Shown: piece after piece, positions 9,970 to 23,229 of the stretch | Position numbering within the stretch: the stretch's first letter is position 1 | How the letters are laid out: each line of letters begins with the position of its first letter | Origin: Plecoglossus altivelis | Taxonomy: Eukaryota > Chordata > Actinopteri > Osmeriformes > Plecoglossidae | NCBI GenBank assembly: GCA_036571765.1 | Contig: BROE01000011.1 | Span: 8,152,612-8,216,611, forward strand | DNA: 64,000 bases | Direction of reading: 5' to 3' | Program-made: the position numbers and the translations under genes | The notes under the pieces: generated by a model | The model's database searches: none | Told to the model about the DNA's origin: nothing | The model's input: only the letters and a program-made list of their open reading frames with translations

Positions 9970-12427
9970 ATCACGCACTGAGACACACAAAGACACACCA
10001 ATCTCATTTCATTACAAGCTGAAACTCAGTGACAGGCGAGTGACAGGAGCTTTCACACTGAGTTTGGCCATAATTGAATTCCTGAAACACAGGGAATTGG
10101 ACTGCAGTGCCTGCGATCCACATGCACACACACAGACGTGGCCACACATACACAGAGATGCACGTACCCTAATTCACATATACAGGGATTAAGCTGTGGA
10201 AATGGCAGCCCACCTGGCTGCTCCTGCCTTATCAGAGGCAGAGCTCAAAACAAGGTCCTGGTCCTGGAGTCTTATCAATAGTCAACAGCAATGCCACATA
10301 CAGTGACTGTCCCTCCTTTGTGCAAGGTGTTATCCAAGCTAACACTTCTAAACCTCTTGCACAACCCCAACACAGGCAAGGTTGCATCACAGCTTTAGAG
10401 GTTGTGTTGACGGCCCTGACGGACAACTTTCTCTGCATAAGCAGGCAACCAGCCGAAAGGATCCCCTCTCCAATCGGATTCTATTTGAGTAACTACAAAC
10501 ACGGAGCTTATCTCTAATTTTACATAATCCATTGAGTCGCATCCCTCCTCAGTCTGTTTGTGCAGCAAGACTATGTGGTTGAGAGTGCAGAGCTGCAACA
10601 GACCAAACTAGACAGGCAATGGAACAAAGTGCCTTTTGTATCGAATGACAAGAGCAGAGTGTGTTCATTTGCAGGGCGGACAAAGACTAGCATAATGAGT
10701 CTCATTCATCACTCAAGTAACCCTGGCCTTTGTTGTCAAGTCCTGCAAATTCAACCTGGGTTTTGGATGAAATGGCTGTGACAGATTAGACAAGGTGCTC
10801 CTTGGAGATGAGCAACCAGGATGGTTGTTCTGTTAAACCAGTTGTTTAATATTCATTCGACAGGAATAATCATAGTTTGGGTAATTTGCCAGTACTTGTC
10901 AGCCCTGACCTTACAATGTTTAACTCATCTGTCTGAACTACATCTCATTGATTTCAGATCGCTTCCAGTAAGAGCCAATGTTAGGCATCGACATTTCCAT
11001 GGTTACTCCACTGTTCCATAGTTGTATAATCAATGACTGATAGACAGTGGACCCACATGCAGTTTGCAGCCATGGGATATTTCTAAGAATGTACATTATT
11101 GTTACAATGGTGTCTGCTCATTCGGACACCTTTTGTGATATCATTAAAGCAGCATTCTAGATTAGCAGTGGAGAGTGTGATGTCATAAAGGTGTTAAGAT
11201 CTCCACCCTTTATGAGGTCATTTTCAGATTGATCTGTTTCCTCAGGATTCAGCATGGTGCAAACTATTTGCCTTTTCCAAAAATGGGATGAAAATGCGAG
11301 ATTGCGGTTTTCACGGGTTCCAAGAACTGCTTACAAAGTCTTACTGAGATCTGCGACAGGCTTTTCACTTTCCATTCAATAAAAATGGCTGGTGAACTGC
11401 ACTCTCTTGCTCTCTCTTCCTCGTGCTTCTCATGGAGTGACAGGTCCTAATGACTGCAGTTTTTAATTCTGACGGTGTCAGACTGCCGCGTTGTATTTGG
11501 GAAAGCACACAGCAGCAAGGCTTTGCCAACTTCAGAAAACCCATCTGACACTGCTTTTTAACCGAAGAGAGAAGAGAGGAGCTATTTATTGACACGATGG
11601 ATCGGGACTTGTTTTCTTCTACAGACTTGGGCTAAAGTTTCAGACTGCGTAGACTCGAAGACATGTACAAACACACGTGCACTGTACATGAAAGTAAGCT
11701 GAATCAGACACAGCCGTTTCCTTGGCGTCACACAGTGAGTGGGAAATGGGTAAACAGACCATTTTAGCAGCAAAACTGAGCAAACACAAGCCTCCCTCGC
11801 TTTCGCTTACATCACTAAGCATACACAGCGCTCACACACCACCACACGCAGGCATCCACATGAGCAAACACACATTTATTCACACTAAACCAGCTACCCT
11901 CAAAGGCACACACAGCTACTCTTTAATGGCAGTTGGTCTCATCGCTTCTCTAAATAGTCAGTGTGTGTACCTTGCTCAGATGTGCGTGTGACACTGTGAC
12001 AGGGACCATGGGGATAATCACTCTGTAACTGAGTTTTCCCACTGTAACTCTGCTGTCTGTAAGCTGTGCTTACAAATAGACGTGTGTGGGTTCAGTCAGG
12101 TTTGTTGGAAGATGTTCTGTCAATTGTTTGCCTCCCGGTGTGTGTGTCTGCATGTTGTTATGTGTGAGATGCTAAAGGCTTTAGGTCAACAGTGTTCCCT
12201 CGACTAAAAATGTCCAAAAATGTTGGCCCCTGATCTGTTGTAGGATGTCCAGATGTTAAGACAGATTAGAATGCTCCAGAATTTGCTGATGTGAAGATTA
12301 GAAGCCTTTCAGTAAAGCTTACAGATCATTCTCTCTCCCACACACACTCACACGACTAACGTACAACTGGTGTACAACGTTAAACGTTCAATTCCTGTTC
12401 GGAAAAACGAATGGTCCCAGACCATAC

Positions 12428-12433
12428 TTTATT
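12428..12433 (-). terminator. snrk poly(A) signal candidate
   Basis: TTTATT on the plus strand is AATAAA on the snrk strand. It lies about 1.4 kb after the snrk stop, consistent with a long 3' UTR covering 12.41-13.86 kb. The UTR extent is inferred. Confidence 0.5.
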
Positions 12434-12845
12434 CACAACCTTTTAATTATTTTTGTACACTTTTATATCATATACATACAGTACGTTATGCTCAAGACAA
12501 TAATTTTATGGCACATACATTTTTGTTGTACATTTTCGTTTGCAGTCGTTGGTATTGCTGTGAGGCTACAGATAGTTACTTATCTGGGACTTAGGGCCCA
12601 GAAATCCGATGGACAGGTGCTGTTGTCTGGCTGACGGGTCTTGATGGGGAGTAAAGTAGCGACGGCAAAACACATGCACTGTCAGGTATATATCCTACAA
12701 CCATCAACACACACCAATACAGGAAATAGGAGGTTTGGCTAAAGGAGGCTGGGGGATGTGTGGCTTTGCCCTCGCTCTGTTGCTTTTGTATTGGTTCACG
12801 CTACAGTTGTGGTCAACGGCCATGGTCCTAGAGAGATACCGTGCA

Positions 12846-12930
12846 CATGTGTGTGTGTGTGTTTGTATGTGCGTGCGCATGTGTGTGTGTGTGGGTGTGT
12901 GTGTGTGTGTGTGTGCGTGTGCATGTGTGC
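12846..12930. repeat. (GT)n microsatellite in the presumed snrk 3' UTR
   Basis: Interrupted GT tract; a CA tract at about 13650-13696 lies in the same presumed UTR. Confidence 0.85.
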
Positions 12931-13858
12931 GTTACGTAACCCTTTACAAACAGTACATCTCCAGGACCAGGAGTGGACAGCACAGGTCTATGGGAAAGGC
13001 TTTAAATAGAGCTAGAGCTAAACATCCTTTAATAAATACTTACAAGTTCTCTAAATACTACAGATTCTTTTCGACATATGTACAAGTCAGTGACTGCGAG
13101 GTGTGTGTATGATCCGTCCATGACAGTCCATAGAAGTACAAAACTAAGTGTGAAAAACTATCAGATAACATGTTGTACCCGCAATATGTAGCATTAATAA
13201 TGCCTTCCTCTCTATTCAAACATCAGTCAAATAATGGTCCTTTCTCAAACCATTTCAGTCAGCATAAAAAAGGTTGACATGATTGTCTAAAAACATGGGT
13301 TAAAAAAAGAACTGGCCTTTAAAAAAAAAGCATAAAAACAAAACACACAACAGGAGAAAATGAAAACATATTCTAAAACAATTTAGCGAGACGGGGGAGA
13401 GAGGAGAGACATGGAGGTGATTGACAAACTAAAGATTGTCGTTGTGCAACATCAAGTAACAATGCTGTAGCGTCTAGAAATCTCAGAGTGCACTGAACCC
13501 CACTTCGACCAATCAACAAGCTGCTGTCTCCTCTAGTTCAATTTGCGCCCACTCTGACCTGGTCAGACCAGACTGTGTGTGTGGAGGGTGACAGCGTTTT
13601 CTCAAAGTGCTTCAAGAGGTAGAACATAAAGAAACCAGTTGTCCACACACATGCATACACACACACACACATACACACACACACACACACACACAGTCAT
13701 ATGACAGTGGAGTGAAAACAAAAACCACAAAGCCAAAAGATATTTCTGGCATCACATGGTATGGTTGGAGGAAGGAGGAGAGAAAGAGTAAGGAGGAGAG
13801 GAGTGAAGAAGAAGAGGGAGAAGACATAATAATGGTGATGGTGAGGGAGGTGGTGGAT

Positions 13859-16800
13859 CTAGATGACCTGGCAGCAGCTGTGGGGGGTGGGGGTGCAGAG
13901 GAGACCCTCTTTGGGGCTCCTGTGGATGTTGACTGAAAGAGTCTTGTCGGTCAGAGGCATCTGCATCACGCGGTTCTTCAGATTGTGGTGGTTCTCCCTG
14001 GCCAGGTCCAGCTCTCCCAACCTCAGGGTGCCCGAACAAGGGCCCTCCAGCAGGGGGTCAGCTAGGGGGTCCAGGGGGGTTTGGTGGTGGAGGTTCCCTC
14101 TGGGCGATGGACCACCCAGCAAGGAGACCTTATCCAGGCTGCCGGTGGAGCCCCCCATGCACATCCTCCACATGGGCCTGTCCTGGGGCTCCCCCACACC
14201 ACCGCCACCCCCTCCTCCACTACCTCCACCTCCACCCGTCAGGCTATGGAACTGTGAGCTCAGACATAGGCTCATGAGCTTCAGGCTTTCAACCAATCCA
14301 CTGCTGGGCTTGGCCGAGCCCATACTTTGCCCCGCACCTCCCCCTGGACTAGCACAGCTGGGGGGGCTGCCCTGTCCCGTGACCCCCCTGTTTAATCCGT
14401 TTTCTCCTCCCCCATCTCCCCCTTTCTCAAGCCCCTTCCCTTCACCACCTCCCCCACTGGCACAGCTGGAGGGACTGCCATGCTCTGCATCCCTCCTCCC
14501 TCCTTCTCCTCTTCCCCCCGTTCCTCCTTCGGAGGGACTCCTGCCACGTCTGTTGCCGTTGGATACGTGTACCTTGCCCTTCTCTAGCTGTCTCTTCCAG
14601 TGGCTTTCCGAGTCGTCGTCGCTCGTCTCCGAGCCAGGGGATGTCATGGCAACGGTGGCTGCCGGGGGCGACTCCAGCAAAGACGACATTCGGTTGTTCA
14701 TGTTGGTACAGAGGAGCAGGGTGGGTTTGGTTGGGGGGGCGGGTGCCCGCTTCGAACCACACTCCTCCTCCTCTCTCTCTTCCTCCTCCTCCTCTCTCTC
14801 CTCCTCTGTCTCCTCTTCGTGTATCTGGTTGAGGATCGGTGCACTCTTCCGAGATGTCAGGCGGTTGTTGGTGGAGGAAGACAAGGAGGGGGCTTTGCAT
14901 CGAAGTACCACCTCAGCAGGAAGAGCTGAAGGTGAGGAGCATCCCTCTTCCTCCTGCTTCCCGTCCTCCTCCTCGTCCTCCTCCACACTGAACAGGCTGG
15001 GGCTCCGTGGCTTGGAGGGGGCCGATGGTGCCAAAGACCCCAGCCGGAGGTGGCTAGAGTGGGGCTTGCCCTGTGGCCTGAGCCCCCTTGCCTGGTTCTG
15101 TATTCCAGGCTGCAGTGGCAGAGAGGGTTCTGCAGGGGGAAGTGTGTTTGAGTCGCTCTGTCGTCGCTGGTTCAAGTCCAGTAAAGCTGTTTTTGGACGA
15201 GGGCCATTGTGGAGGCTCTCAGCACTGCGGGCAGGGGACTGGGGGCCTCCTGGGTGGGAGATGGAGGGCCCTCCAAGACTGTCCCCGATGTCTTGATGCA
15301 CGTCCACCCTGGTGGGCCATGACTGCCTGTAAGCAACCACACCGTGAAGATGGGGAGGTTAGGAACTTAGCAGACAGCACATTTCTCTGACTACTGCAAA
15401 GCCGTCTCTGTCTCTCCATTCTTTATCTGTCCTCAAATACTTGCTATCACATATCCTCCCACATAGTGCGTCTGCTTGCATGTGTTTTGGCAGAGCGGGA
15501 ATGTAAACATACACGTGTGTGGAAGGGGTGTGTGTGTGTGCTTGCACGTGTGTGTGTGTGTGTACCTGAACTGGGCTTTGCTGGGGCTGGCTGATCGGAT
15601 CTGGCTGTGCTGCTCCCTCTCCTGCCTCTCCCTCAATGTCCTCTCAGCCAGCAGGAAGTAGGTGGCTGTGATGTGGTTGTACTTGTCAGACTCCAGGGCC
15701 CTAGGGGAGAGAAAGAGACAGAAAAATAAGTGCCATAATAAAGAAAATGCCAGTACATGGTGTCCTGTTATTACCGGGGTTTTCTATGCTACACTTTGAT
15801 AATGATACTTAACATTATAATGATGATGAAGGCTCCCATACTAAACACAAGCTTCAGAACATGTGAGAACATGAACAAGCTGATCAAAGCCCTGACAGTC
15901 CTACGGTGGCTTAAGATGAGGGTAGAGGGAATCAATTTAGGGTGACACCAGCTGGGGATGGGGCACTTGTGGCCAGAGTGCTAATGACAAATAAATGGAT
16001 GATGATAGGGAGAAGGGGGGGGGGAATCAATTAAGCATGGCACCAGCTGTCCTGATGCATAGTGACAGATATCCAAGGACAGGGCAAAAAGACTGTTATT
16101 AAGACTGATGAAGCGGATTCATTACCTACTAATGACAGGTTCTTACTGGTGTGTAAGCGTGTGTTTGTGTGTGTGTGTGTGTGTTCACATGTCTCACTCT
16201 ATGACGGTGTCACGGTCCGCAATGCCCCCCAGAACCATCCGTTGGATGATGTTCCCATGCTCCTCCTCTGATAGGCTGCGGTACGACACAAGGGGTGTGG
16301 TCAGCTTGGTGGCAGGGGAGGGGTCAATGCCTTGAAGCCAATCGTGTGCCTCAATCAGCCCCAGAGAGGCGCGCTTCGTGGGGTCCCTCTGGAGCATCCG
16401 ACCTATCAAGCTGGAGAGAGAGAGAGAGCAAGAGAGAGAGAGACCACATGACGAGAAGGTACAACATGAAATCCAACCGTGGACACAAACAAGCCTTGGG
16501 CAATCAGCAGATACAAGTTCCAGATGCATACACAGCCTGTAGCATACTGTATGGACTCTATACAAGAGCACGGGACTTGGCCATTTGGTTTGACAGGAGC
16601 CTGGTTAAGTGGTTTATCCTACAGAGAGTTATGCTCCAGTGTAAGCTCACAACAGCACCTAGTTAAAAATAGAGGCTAGAGTTTAATGGATGCATTAGAT
16701 CCACTCAACACAGTGCCACAGCACTGGTAGTACAGGAGGATGCAGCAGAGAGGGGAGGCTGGACAGATAGAGAGAGAGGAGAAGAGATAGAGAGACTGAG

Positions 16801-19366
16801 AGCACACACAGAAGAGATGTGCAAAGCCTCGCACTCTCTCTCACTCTGTCCATCCTTCCTTCCTCCCCTGTCCCTACCACTCTCCCTCTTCACACGTCTA
16901 CAACCATGAAATATGCAGCACCTGCAGAGTACTCTCACACTGTGTGTGTGTGTGTGTGTGTCTGTCTGTATTACTCACTCTCTGCAAGCATGGGAGATGT
17001 GTTGCGGCACTGTGTATTTGCAGTCCATGATCATAGTGAGGGTCTCACTGTCGTTGGCCTCCTGGAAGGGGGGCTGGCCGCACACCAGCATGAAGAGAAT
17101 CACACCCAGGCTCCAGATATCTACACGCACGCGCACGCGCACACACACAGACAAAAGGGCTTACATATAATGCATATATATTGCTCATCATTGCACACGA
17201 TGTCATTTCAAAAACAACACCTCACAGTTGTTATGACCAAACATAAAATGTGGAAAACCATCGTCATGAAACAATGGCTGCAGGCAGACAGATGGGAGAA
17301 AGACAAGGAGAGAAAAGAAGTTTTTTTTTAACGCATTATGAGCATTCTCAGTGACCTACATAACTTATGCATGTTTCCACTCAAATGAAGCATGAATCAT
17401 ATTTGACCAGGACATTTCCATAAATACGCCAGTGTGGCCGGGACGCTCCTGGCTGTTTGTGAGCACAAGTCCCCAAACACACTCGCTGTCACACGCCTGT
17501 GAAAAGGCCCAAGCTCGCAAGGGACGAGTGTTCACATACGAGTGCACACGCAACAGCACGCTTGTCCACACAAGCACGCGTGATTACAAACGCGCACAAG
17601 AAATTGGGTCAGTGTGTTCAACCATCCTTCATGGCCCCTCACATGTTTGAGGGAAATGGAAGAACAGTCTGTAGATGTTGAACTGAGCATCCATGGCCTC
17701 CAACCCTCCTCCCACCCACCCCTCCCCTGGTCCAATGACACATATTCTACACAGCCACTGTTAACACTTCCACAAGCCCCGGTCTCAGTTTTCACTGTCC
17801 TGTGCTTTTGGTCAAGACCATGAAACTTAAACGCAAGTTCATCTATCTTGTCTTCATGCCACTAGTATGGAACACAACTAGGTGCACTGATAGCATTAGT
17901 ATTGGACATATTCGACTTCCTGTTAAGCTTGTCATAGTACTGTTGAACTTGCTGTCAGCAGTATGGTTTATGGATAGATGAGATGGCTAAGTATAAATCA
18001 CACTTTTAACATTGAAGTGTCGAGGCCATTTTCAGCGGAGACCATGCTGCTGGAGAAAACTCGCCATGTTATTGGCACGCTTTGGGGTCCTACGTATCCT
18101 AGCAACAGTGACCCCAGGTCTGTCATTACCCTGCCGGAGGTCCACCAACTTCCTGGATAACTTTATTTATAAACCAGCAGGCTGACAGCTTGCTGGATAA
18201 CTTTATTTATAAACCATCAGACGGAAAGCTTTCTAGAGCACTTCCTTGAAGTACAGAGCATGCCACAGTAACTTGGTCATTAACGTCCTCAGCATAGTGA
18301 TTAGTAGTGACAGCCAGTTATGTGTTTAAACACCCCCTGAACTTCTCTTTCAACGTTCCAGTGTTAAGACACAATCTTCTCATGATAACAGCCAGCACCC
18401 CTTAATTTCCGATTGCCCTGGGGCAATCGTGGCTTCGTCCAATATCCCATTGTCAGTCAACATTATGCAATATTCTAGACATTAGGACAATTAGTACAAC
18501 AAAAATTCTTACGCAAGACATCCAAATTGCATAGGTACCATTGCTGTACAAATCTATTTCTAATCTTGTCAAATAGACTGTTCCAACTCACGACATTTTC
18601 TTGACTCAGTTCCAAGTAAGCACATTTTAAAAACCTGATTATCATACTTATCAACCAATCAAAGCTCAGATCTCTGCTTATCAGATCTCAGGAGCAGCTC
18701 TCTGATTACAATCCCTTCAAGTCTTCAGCAAACGTGCACATGGGCTTGGCACACACTGCCACATGCTCACCAAGCTCCCTCACACCTGACCGGCAGATGT
18801 CACCGTGGTAACGACTACAGTCTGCCCTTTTCGTTCCAGGTCTCAACCCTCCAGTGAACAAGCCCTCCACATGCTCTGTCCATGTGTAAAACATTTGACG
18901 CCATGTCCAAAACATATGTATGTCACATAACCAACTGAGATCAAACATCACTATTATACATGACATGGATAATTCCACAGTTTACCAACACACATACACC
19001 AGGGGTAAAGGTTTGTTTTTAAATAAGGGGGTGAGCAAACTGCAGTTTTACCAATTAAACCCATGGCACACACTTTAAAAACACATGCTTACTGATCCAC
19101 GCACACGCCACATTTAAAATCTGGGTCAAACGCTCAGACAAGATGTTAAGAGACAACTGACCGATCCAGAGCCAGCCAATGACTGCAGGCCTGCGACTAG
19201 TTCAAACCTAGCGACACACACATGCACGTGTGAGCATGTGCAAACAGCCATATGCCGTTTCTTAGATTTGAGTGTTTGTGTAGGTATGGGCACTCGGATC
19301 ATCTGCTCTGCACAAAAGAGGAGTGTGACAAGAGCGAGAGAGAGGGAGAGGCAGAGAGAGGGAGAG

Positions 19367-19406
<40 letters not shown>

Positions 19407-21105
19407 AAAATAGGAGAAGATTGCAGCTGTTTCTCCAGTCAGTCAGAAAAATGGAAACCATTTTTTGTTGCCCTCCATCTTTTGGTCAGACACACAGGCC
19501 TCTAGGTGGAGAGGGGGGGGAATACTGATGCCTGTTCTCTTTCATTTCATTTCTATTACTTTTTCATTTACTCCTTTTGAGACGGGGCTCAGGGATAATC
19601 AGTAGCTTTGACAGGGGGATTGGGAGATGGGAGCACAAGAACAACGAATAAATGAATTAAGGTGTAGAGAGACCGATTCCAATCTGAATTGATATTACAT
19701 TTCACATTGGGGTGAGATGGTTTATTTTCCACTAATGCCAGCGGTGTTAAAGTATCCTGACAATACTCTTAATTGGCCAGGAGAGAGAGAGAGAGAGAAG
19801 CACTGCAGTTCTAAGAGTGGGCACACACTAAGTCAGGTGATGAGGCTAGCAAGATTACTGCTCCCATAAATCTGACCCATAGTCAGTCAGAGGGTTATCA
19901 ATGTGGTTATCTATCACAGATACCATTATAATGTAATCCAACGTGAGTTGCTTGAAAGGTGGATGGCAACAGGAAAAAAGACCCAACTACTGTAAAGATA
20001 AAGGTGTCAGGATGTTTGACAGTTAGCATTCCAGACCAGGCTCAGCCTGAACTTGTCCACCTCTACCATTGCTAGCCACCAGCAAAACAAGGTGCTATGG
20101 TGCTGCTGGAGCTGTGGGTCATTATCACAGACGGTCTTATGACATAGCAGATATGGGACATGAGGTAAAACGGCATCATGTCCCAGAACACACACACACA
20201 CTGTAGACTATGGCCTCTGCTAGAATTAACCCAGCACACAACACATCGAAAACCCTTTTTGTATACACATAGCAAAGGCATCATGTCACAATCTATTGGC
20301 GCTAAAGATAGAATGAACATGTGCCGCACAAAGAAAAAACACCCACCTACCCACCCACACCTACTCACCTACAGCAGGAGCATCATATTCGTCGCCTAGC
20401 AGTATCTCAGGAGCAGAATATGCCAAAGAGCCGCAGGAGGTGTTGAGTGTCTTCCCAGGCTGGAACTTGTTACTGAAGCCAAAGTCAGTGAGTTTGACCA
20501 AGCCCTGCTTTTCAAAGAACACCACATTCTCCGGCTTCAGGTCCCGATGCACCACATGCAGTCGATGGCAATAGGAGATGGCGTGAACGATTTGGGCAAA
20601 GTAACACTTGGCCACCTTCCAGAGGGGAAAATGAGGTATCATTGATCAAATACAATTAGGTATTGATTCAATACGATTCGTTTTTTTACCCCCCCCCCCC
20701 CCCCCCCCCCCTCCGCCATCACCGAGCTCCAGGATGAGGTAGAGTTTGGTGGCCGTGTCGATGACCTCGTACAGCCGCACCACGTTGGGGTGCTGAACCA
20801 GCTTCATACAGCGCACTTCCTGGAACAGGTGTCCTCTGGCAACCGGGTCCAGCTTGGTCTTGTCGATCACCTTCACAGCCACCTGTGACGGCCACACAAG
20901 ACACAGCACCAATCAGAAACGTTGACTACGACATTATTACCGTCATCGTTGTCAACGTATTGAAGAAATCAAATAATAGTACCTTCTCTCCCGTGAAGAC
21001 ATGACGTGCCAGCTTGACCACGGCAAAATGCCCACGCCCCAGCGTCTTGTCCAGGTCATACAGGCCAGCTATCTTGCCATCGTGACCTCGTTTGAACCCT
21101 GCCAT
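13859..21105 (-). CDS. snrk: SNF-related serine/threonine kinase SNRK (kinase exon damaged in this assembly)
   Basis: Exons on the minus strand: 21105-20983, 20882-20712 (broken), 20615-20369, 17120-16979, 16410-16198, 15700-15566 and 15326-13859. The start is MAGFKRGHDGKIAGLYDLDK. The kinase domain shows LGRGHFAVVKLA, the VAVK lysine at about residue 45, HRDLKPEN, DFG and the LKB1-type activation loop with TLNTSCGSLAYSAPE. A UBA-like segment follows (SLSEEEHGNIIQRMVLG). The C-terminal half, in one large exon, is low-complexity with Ser, Glu and Gly runs (a Gly tract near 14200-14235), conserves SETSDDDSES and LVESLKLMSLCL, and ends SCCQVI. Family role: AMPK-related, LKB1-activated kinase in metabolic and vascular control. 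Oddity: after GDGG, a 23-base C run (20689-20711) replaces about 16 codons that should lead to the YFAQIV segment. Visible coding sums to 2499 nt (832 aa), in frame across the break. Confidence 0.95.
16940..16960. repeat. (GT)n microsatellite in a snrk intron
   Basis: Short TG tract next to the donor of the exon ending at 16979; a similar tract lies at about 16164-16184 beside the next exon. Confidence 0.85.
18153..18222. repeat. two-copy 40-bp tandem repeat
   Basis: The string TGGATAACTTTATTTATAAA followed by CCA(G/T)CAG occurs at about 18153 and again at 18193 inside a snrk intron. Confidence 0.8.
19322..19403. repeat. (GA)n-rich tract in a snrk intron
   Basis: GAGAGA and GGGAGAGG units, pure GA in the last 35 bp. 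Confidence 0.9.
20689..20711 (-). other. 23-base poly-C (poly-G on the snrk strand) replacing kinase exon sequence
   Basis: Exon 2 is intact to the codons for ELGDGG at 20712. It then becomes 23 G on the coding strand and continues as AT-rich intron with no splice donor. The residues between GDGG and the next exon (VAKCYFAQIV) are missing. Confidence 0.85.
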
Positions 21106-21779
21106 GGTCCCTGGGGAGGGAGAGGACAACGCTGCTGTGCCCTGATCTGAGGTCAGCCTTCTAACATCCTGGTCACTGGTCCAGGACGGGAACAGAGGCG
21201 AAATTCAGTTTCTCCTAGATCACTTCCTGTGAACACCTTCTAACCAGGGGCAGGTTGGTGGACAATATGTTAAGACCCCTGGAGTTTGGGAAGGTTAATT
21301 CAGTCAGATATGCTTCTCAGGACCTTCAGGAGAAAGACAGAAAGACAGAGATAATATTATTTGATCAGATATCAAGCATCATCCTTGTATTGGCATGCAG
21401 CTGGGTAGGTTACTTTCAGGCGCCCAGACACACACCTTATTGTGAAACGCCAACTATGCATGACATTCCAGCAACAGCTAAGCACGCACAGTCTATGCTT
21501 CAGAACATTCCTGACAGGTGATTCTCACAAAGGTGTGTGCTTTCCTCTAGGATACGGTCATCATAGTTACACTGATGGTATTCAACGTGACTTCCACAAA
21601 TAATACGTTACTACGAACAAGACATCATGTTTCAAGGACAAACTTGAACAAGAGCGTTTCTCTCGTCCTCTGGTCTTTTTCGGAACATGTGGGCAATCCA
21701 TTTAAGGTTCAGTCATTCTCTCTTGTAAACAAACTTTATACCTTTTTGACAACAGCTAGGGACTTCAGACAACCCAACG

Positions 21780-21794
21780 CCCCCCCCCCCCCCC
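21780..21794. repeat. 15-base poly-C run
   Basis: Homopolymer in a snrk 5' intron, read directly. It is one of several long C/G runs in the window. Confidence 0.9.
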
Positions 21795-23105
21795 GGCCAC
21801 CAAACTACACTGAGTAGAAGGATCAAAGCAGGCCTCGCTGAGCTGTCCTAGTACAACCAGGCCACATCAGAACCCAGACCAGGCTAACAGGATTATGATG
21901 TTCAGGGTGGAGGGTTGAGTGATCTGATAAGCCTCGCACTGACAATCACCTTCAGAGATCCCACCAGCTGGCAACAACTGTATGTGTGTTTATGAGAGTG
22001 TATGCGCGCGTGTGTATGTGCCTGTGTGATTGTGTGGTTGTGAGCTCTAAGCTCTGCAGATAAATGAGATGGAGAGTCAGCCACAGACTGCATGCAGCTA
22101 ACTGGGCCACAAACCAGACAGAAAATGTACCCAGAGTGGACACCGCTAAAATGGGTGCAAATTCAAATCAGACATGTTGTGTAACTGTACCATTTGCACG
22201 TACTCTATTGATTTTCTTGTTAATGGACAGTGTACACAGTTCACGGTAAAGGCTGGGTCATGATCTATACATGTAGACATTTCATTCAGTAATCTTCACA
22301 ACAGGAATTTGACAGCATGACAGCACTGAGGAGGCCCAAAGCTGTCAATCAAAATTACTGTCTCATGAATCACAGAAATACAAACTCCTTTAAGAAATTA
22401 TTAAATGCATTCTTATTTAAAGAATTATTACATTCATTTATTCACTATGATTATTATTGCTATTAATATATATATTTTAAATTATTGTTACTATTTTTGT
22501 TATTTGTCTTATTATTCTCATCTCTACGTTTCAATATTTTTGTATAATTATATAAACAATTTGGGCCTAGTGCCTGAGAATGAACAACAACGATGTCAAA
22601 AGGTGATGACTGAAAAAGCTGCATCATAAAAACATAGCGTAGTCCTGGTCTTTGGAGACCTTTCTGTGTTGTCCGTGTCAATAGACCCAGGACTGCATCC
22701 AAGTTGTTTCTCTGTTCAAAATATGACCGGATACATGCTGACAAAGCCAATAAGCAACGCTCTGTTATTGCCTTAAGCAAAGCAGCGACCACAATGGAAG
22801 CTCAAATTCAACCTGCGCATATATAATCAAACATGCATGGCTCATTATTTGGCTTAGACCTCGAGACATACAATTAAAAAGGACATGGCACAAATCTGGA
22901 CAAAGCGCAAAGAAAGCGTTTACATGTGCTATGAAGCGCTACACATTACCTGCCTGGTCAATAGTCGCTCAGGTGAAAGCTCCAATTCTAGAGCGTATAA
23001 GGTTGGCTATTCGTCCTTTCGGTTATTTACGGCTGTTATAAATCATTAGCTTATTCTACTATCATAAATATTAGGCTGACAAGATTAGTCGGTTATGAAA
23101 CTTAC

Positions 23106-23215
23106 CACTGCAGCAAATAACAGAACCTCACGATAAAAAATGTCCAACATCAGTGAATGTGCCAACTCTATCAAGCGCTCGAAGCCACACTGCGCATACT
23201 TGCTCTGTCCCATTC
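23106..23215 (-). other. snrk: probable non-coding first exon of snrk
   Basis: On the minus strand a GC-containing stretch ends in CTGCAGTG followed by a consensus GTAAGT donor (GT at 23105-23104). It lies 2 kb upstream of the snrk ATG, directly downstream of a CRE and an NRF1-like TGCGCAT. There is no open coding start in it. The transcription start is not determined; the 23215 boundary is approximate. Confidence 0.5.
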
Positions 23216-23220
23216 ATCTC

Positions 23221-23228
23221 TGACGTCA
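23221..23228. promoter_or_regulatory. palindromic CRE in the presumed snrk promoter
   Basis: A full TGACGTCA palindrome (CREB/ATF site) lies just upstream of the presumed snrk first exon. Confidence 0.5.
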
Positions 23229-23229
23229 G

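Larger units (their letters stand above)
7660..12410. other. intergenic spacer abhd5-snrk, no gene recognised
   Basis: No exon chain is visible on either strand. In human ANO10 lies between these two genes; I find no trace of it here. The spacer contains a 13-bp minisatellite at two sites, a (CA)n tract, a small perfect hairpin at 9265-9286 and otherwise unremarkable sequence. Confidence 0.6.

Noticed and set aside
7660..12410. ANO10 expected between abhd5 and snrk
   Set aside because: No exon with anoctamin features was recognisable in this spacer; the gene is absent or elsewhere.
13863..15296. Long plus-strand open frame (477 codons) opposite the last snrk exon
   Set aside because: It is the antisense shadow of a GC-rich, codon-biased exon; its translation is Pro/Ser/Leu low complexity and matches no family.
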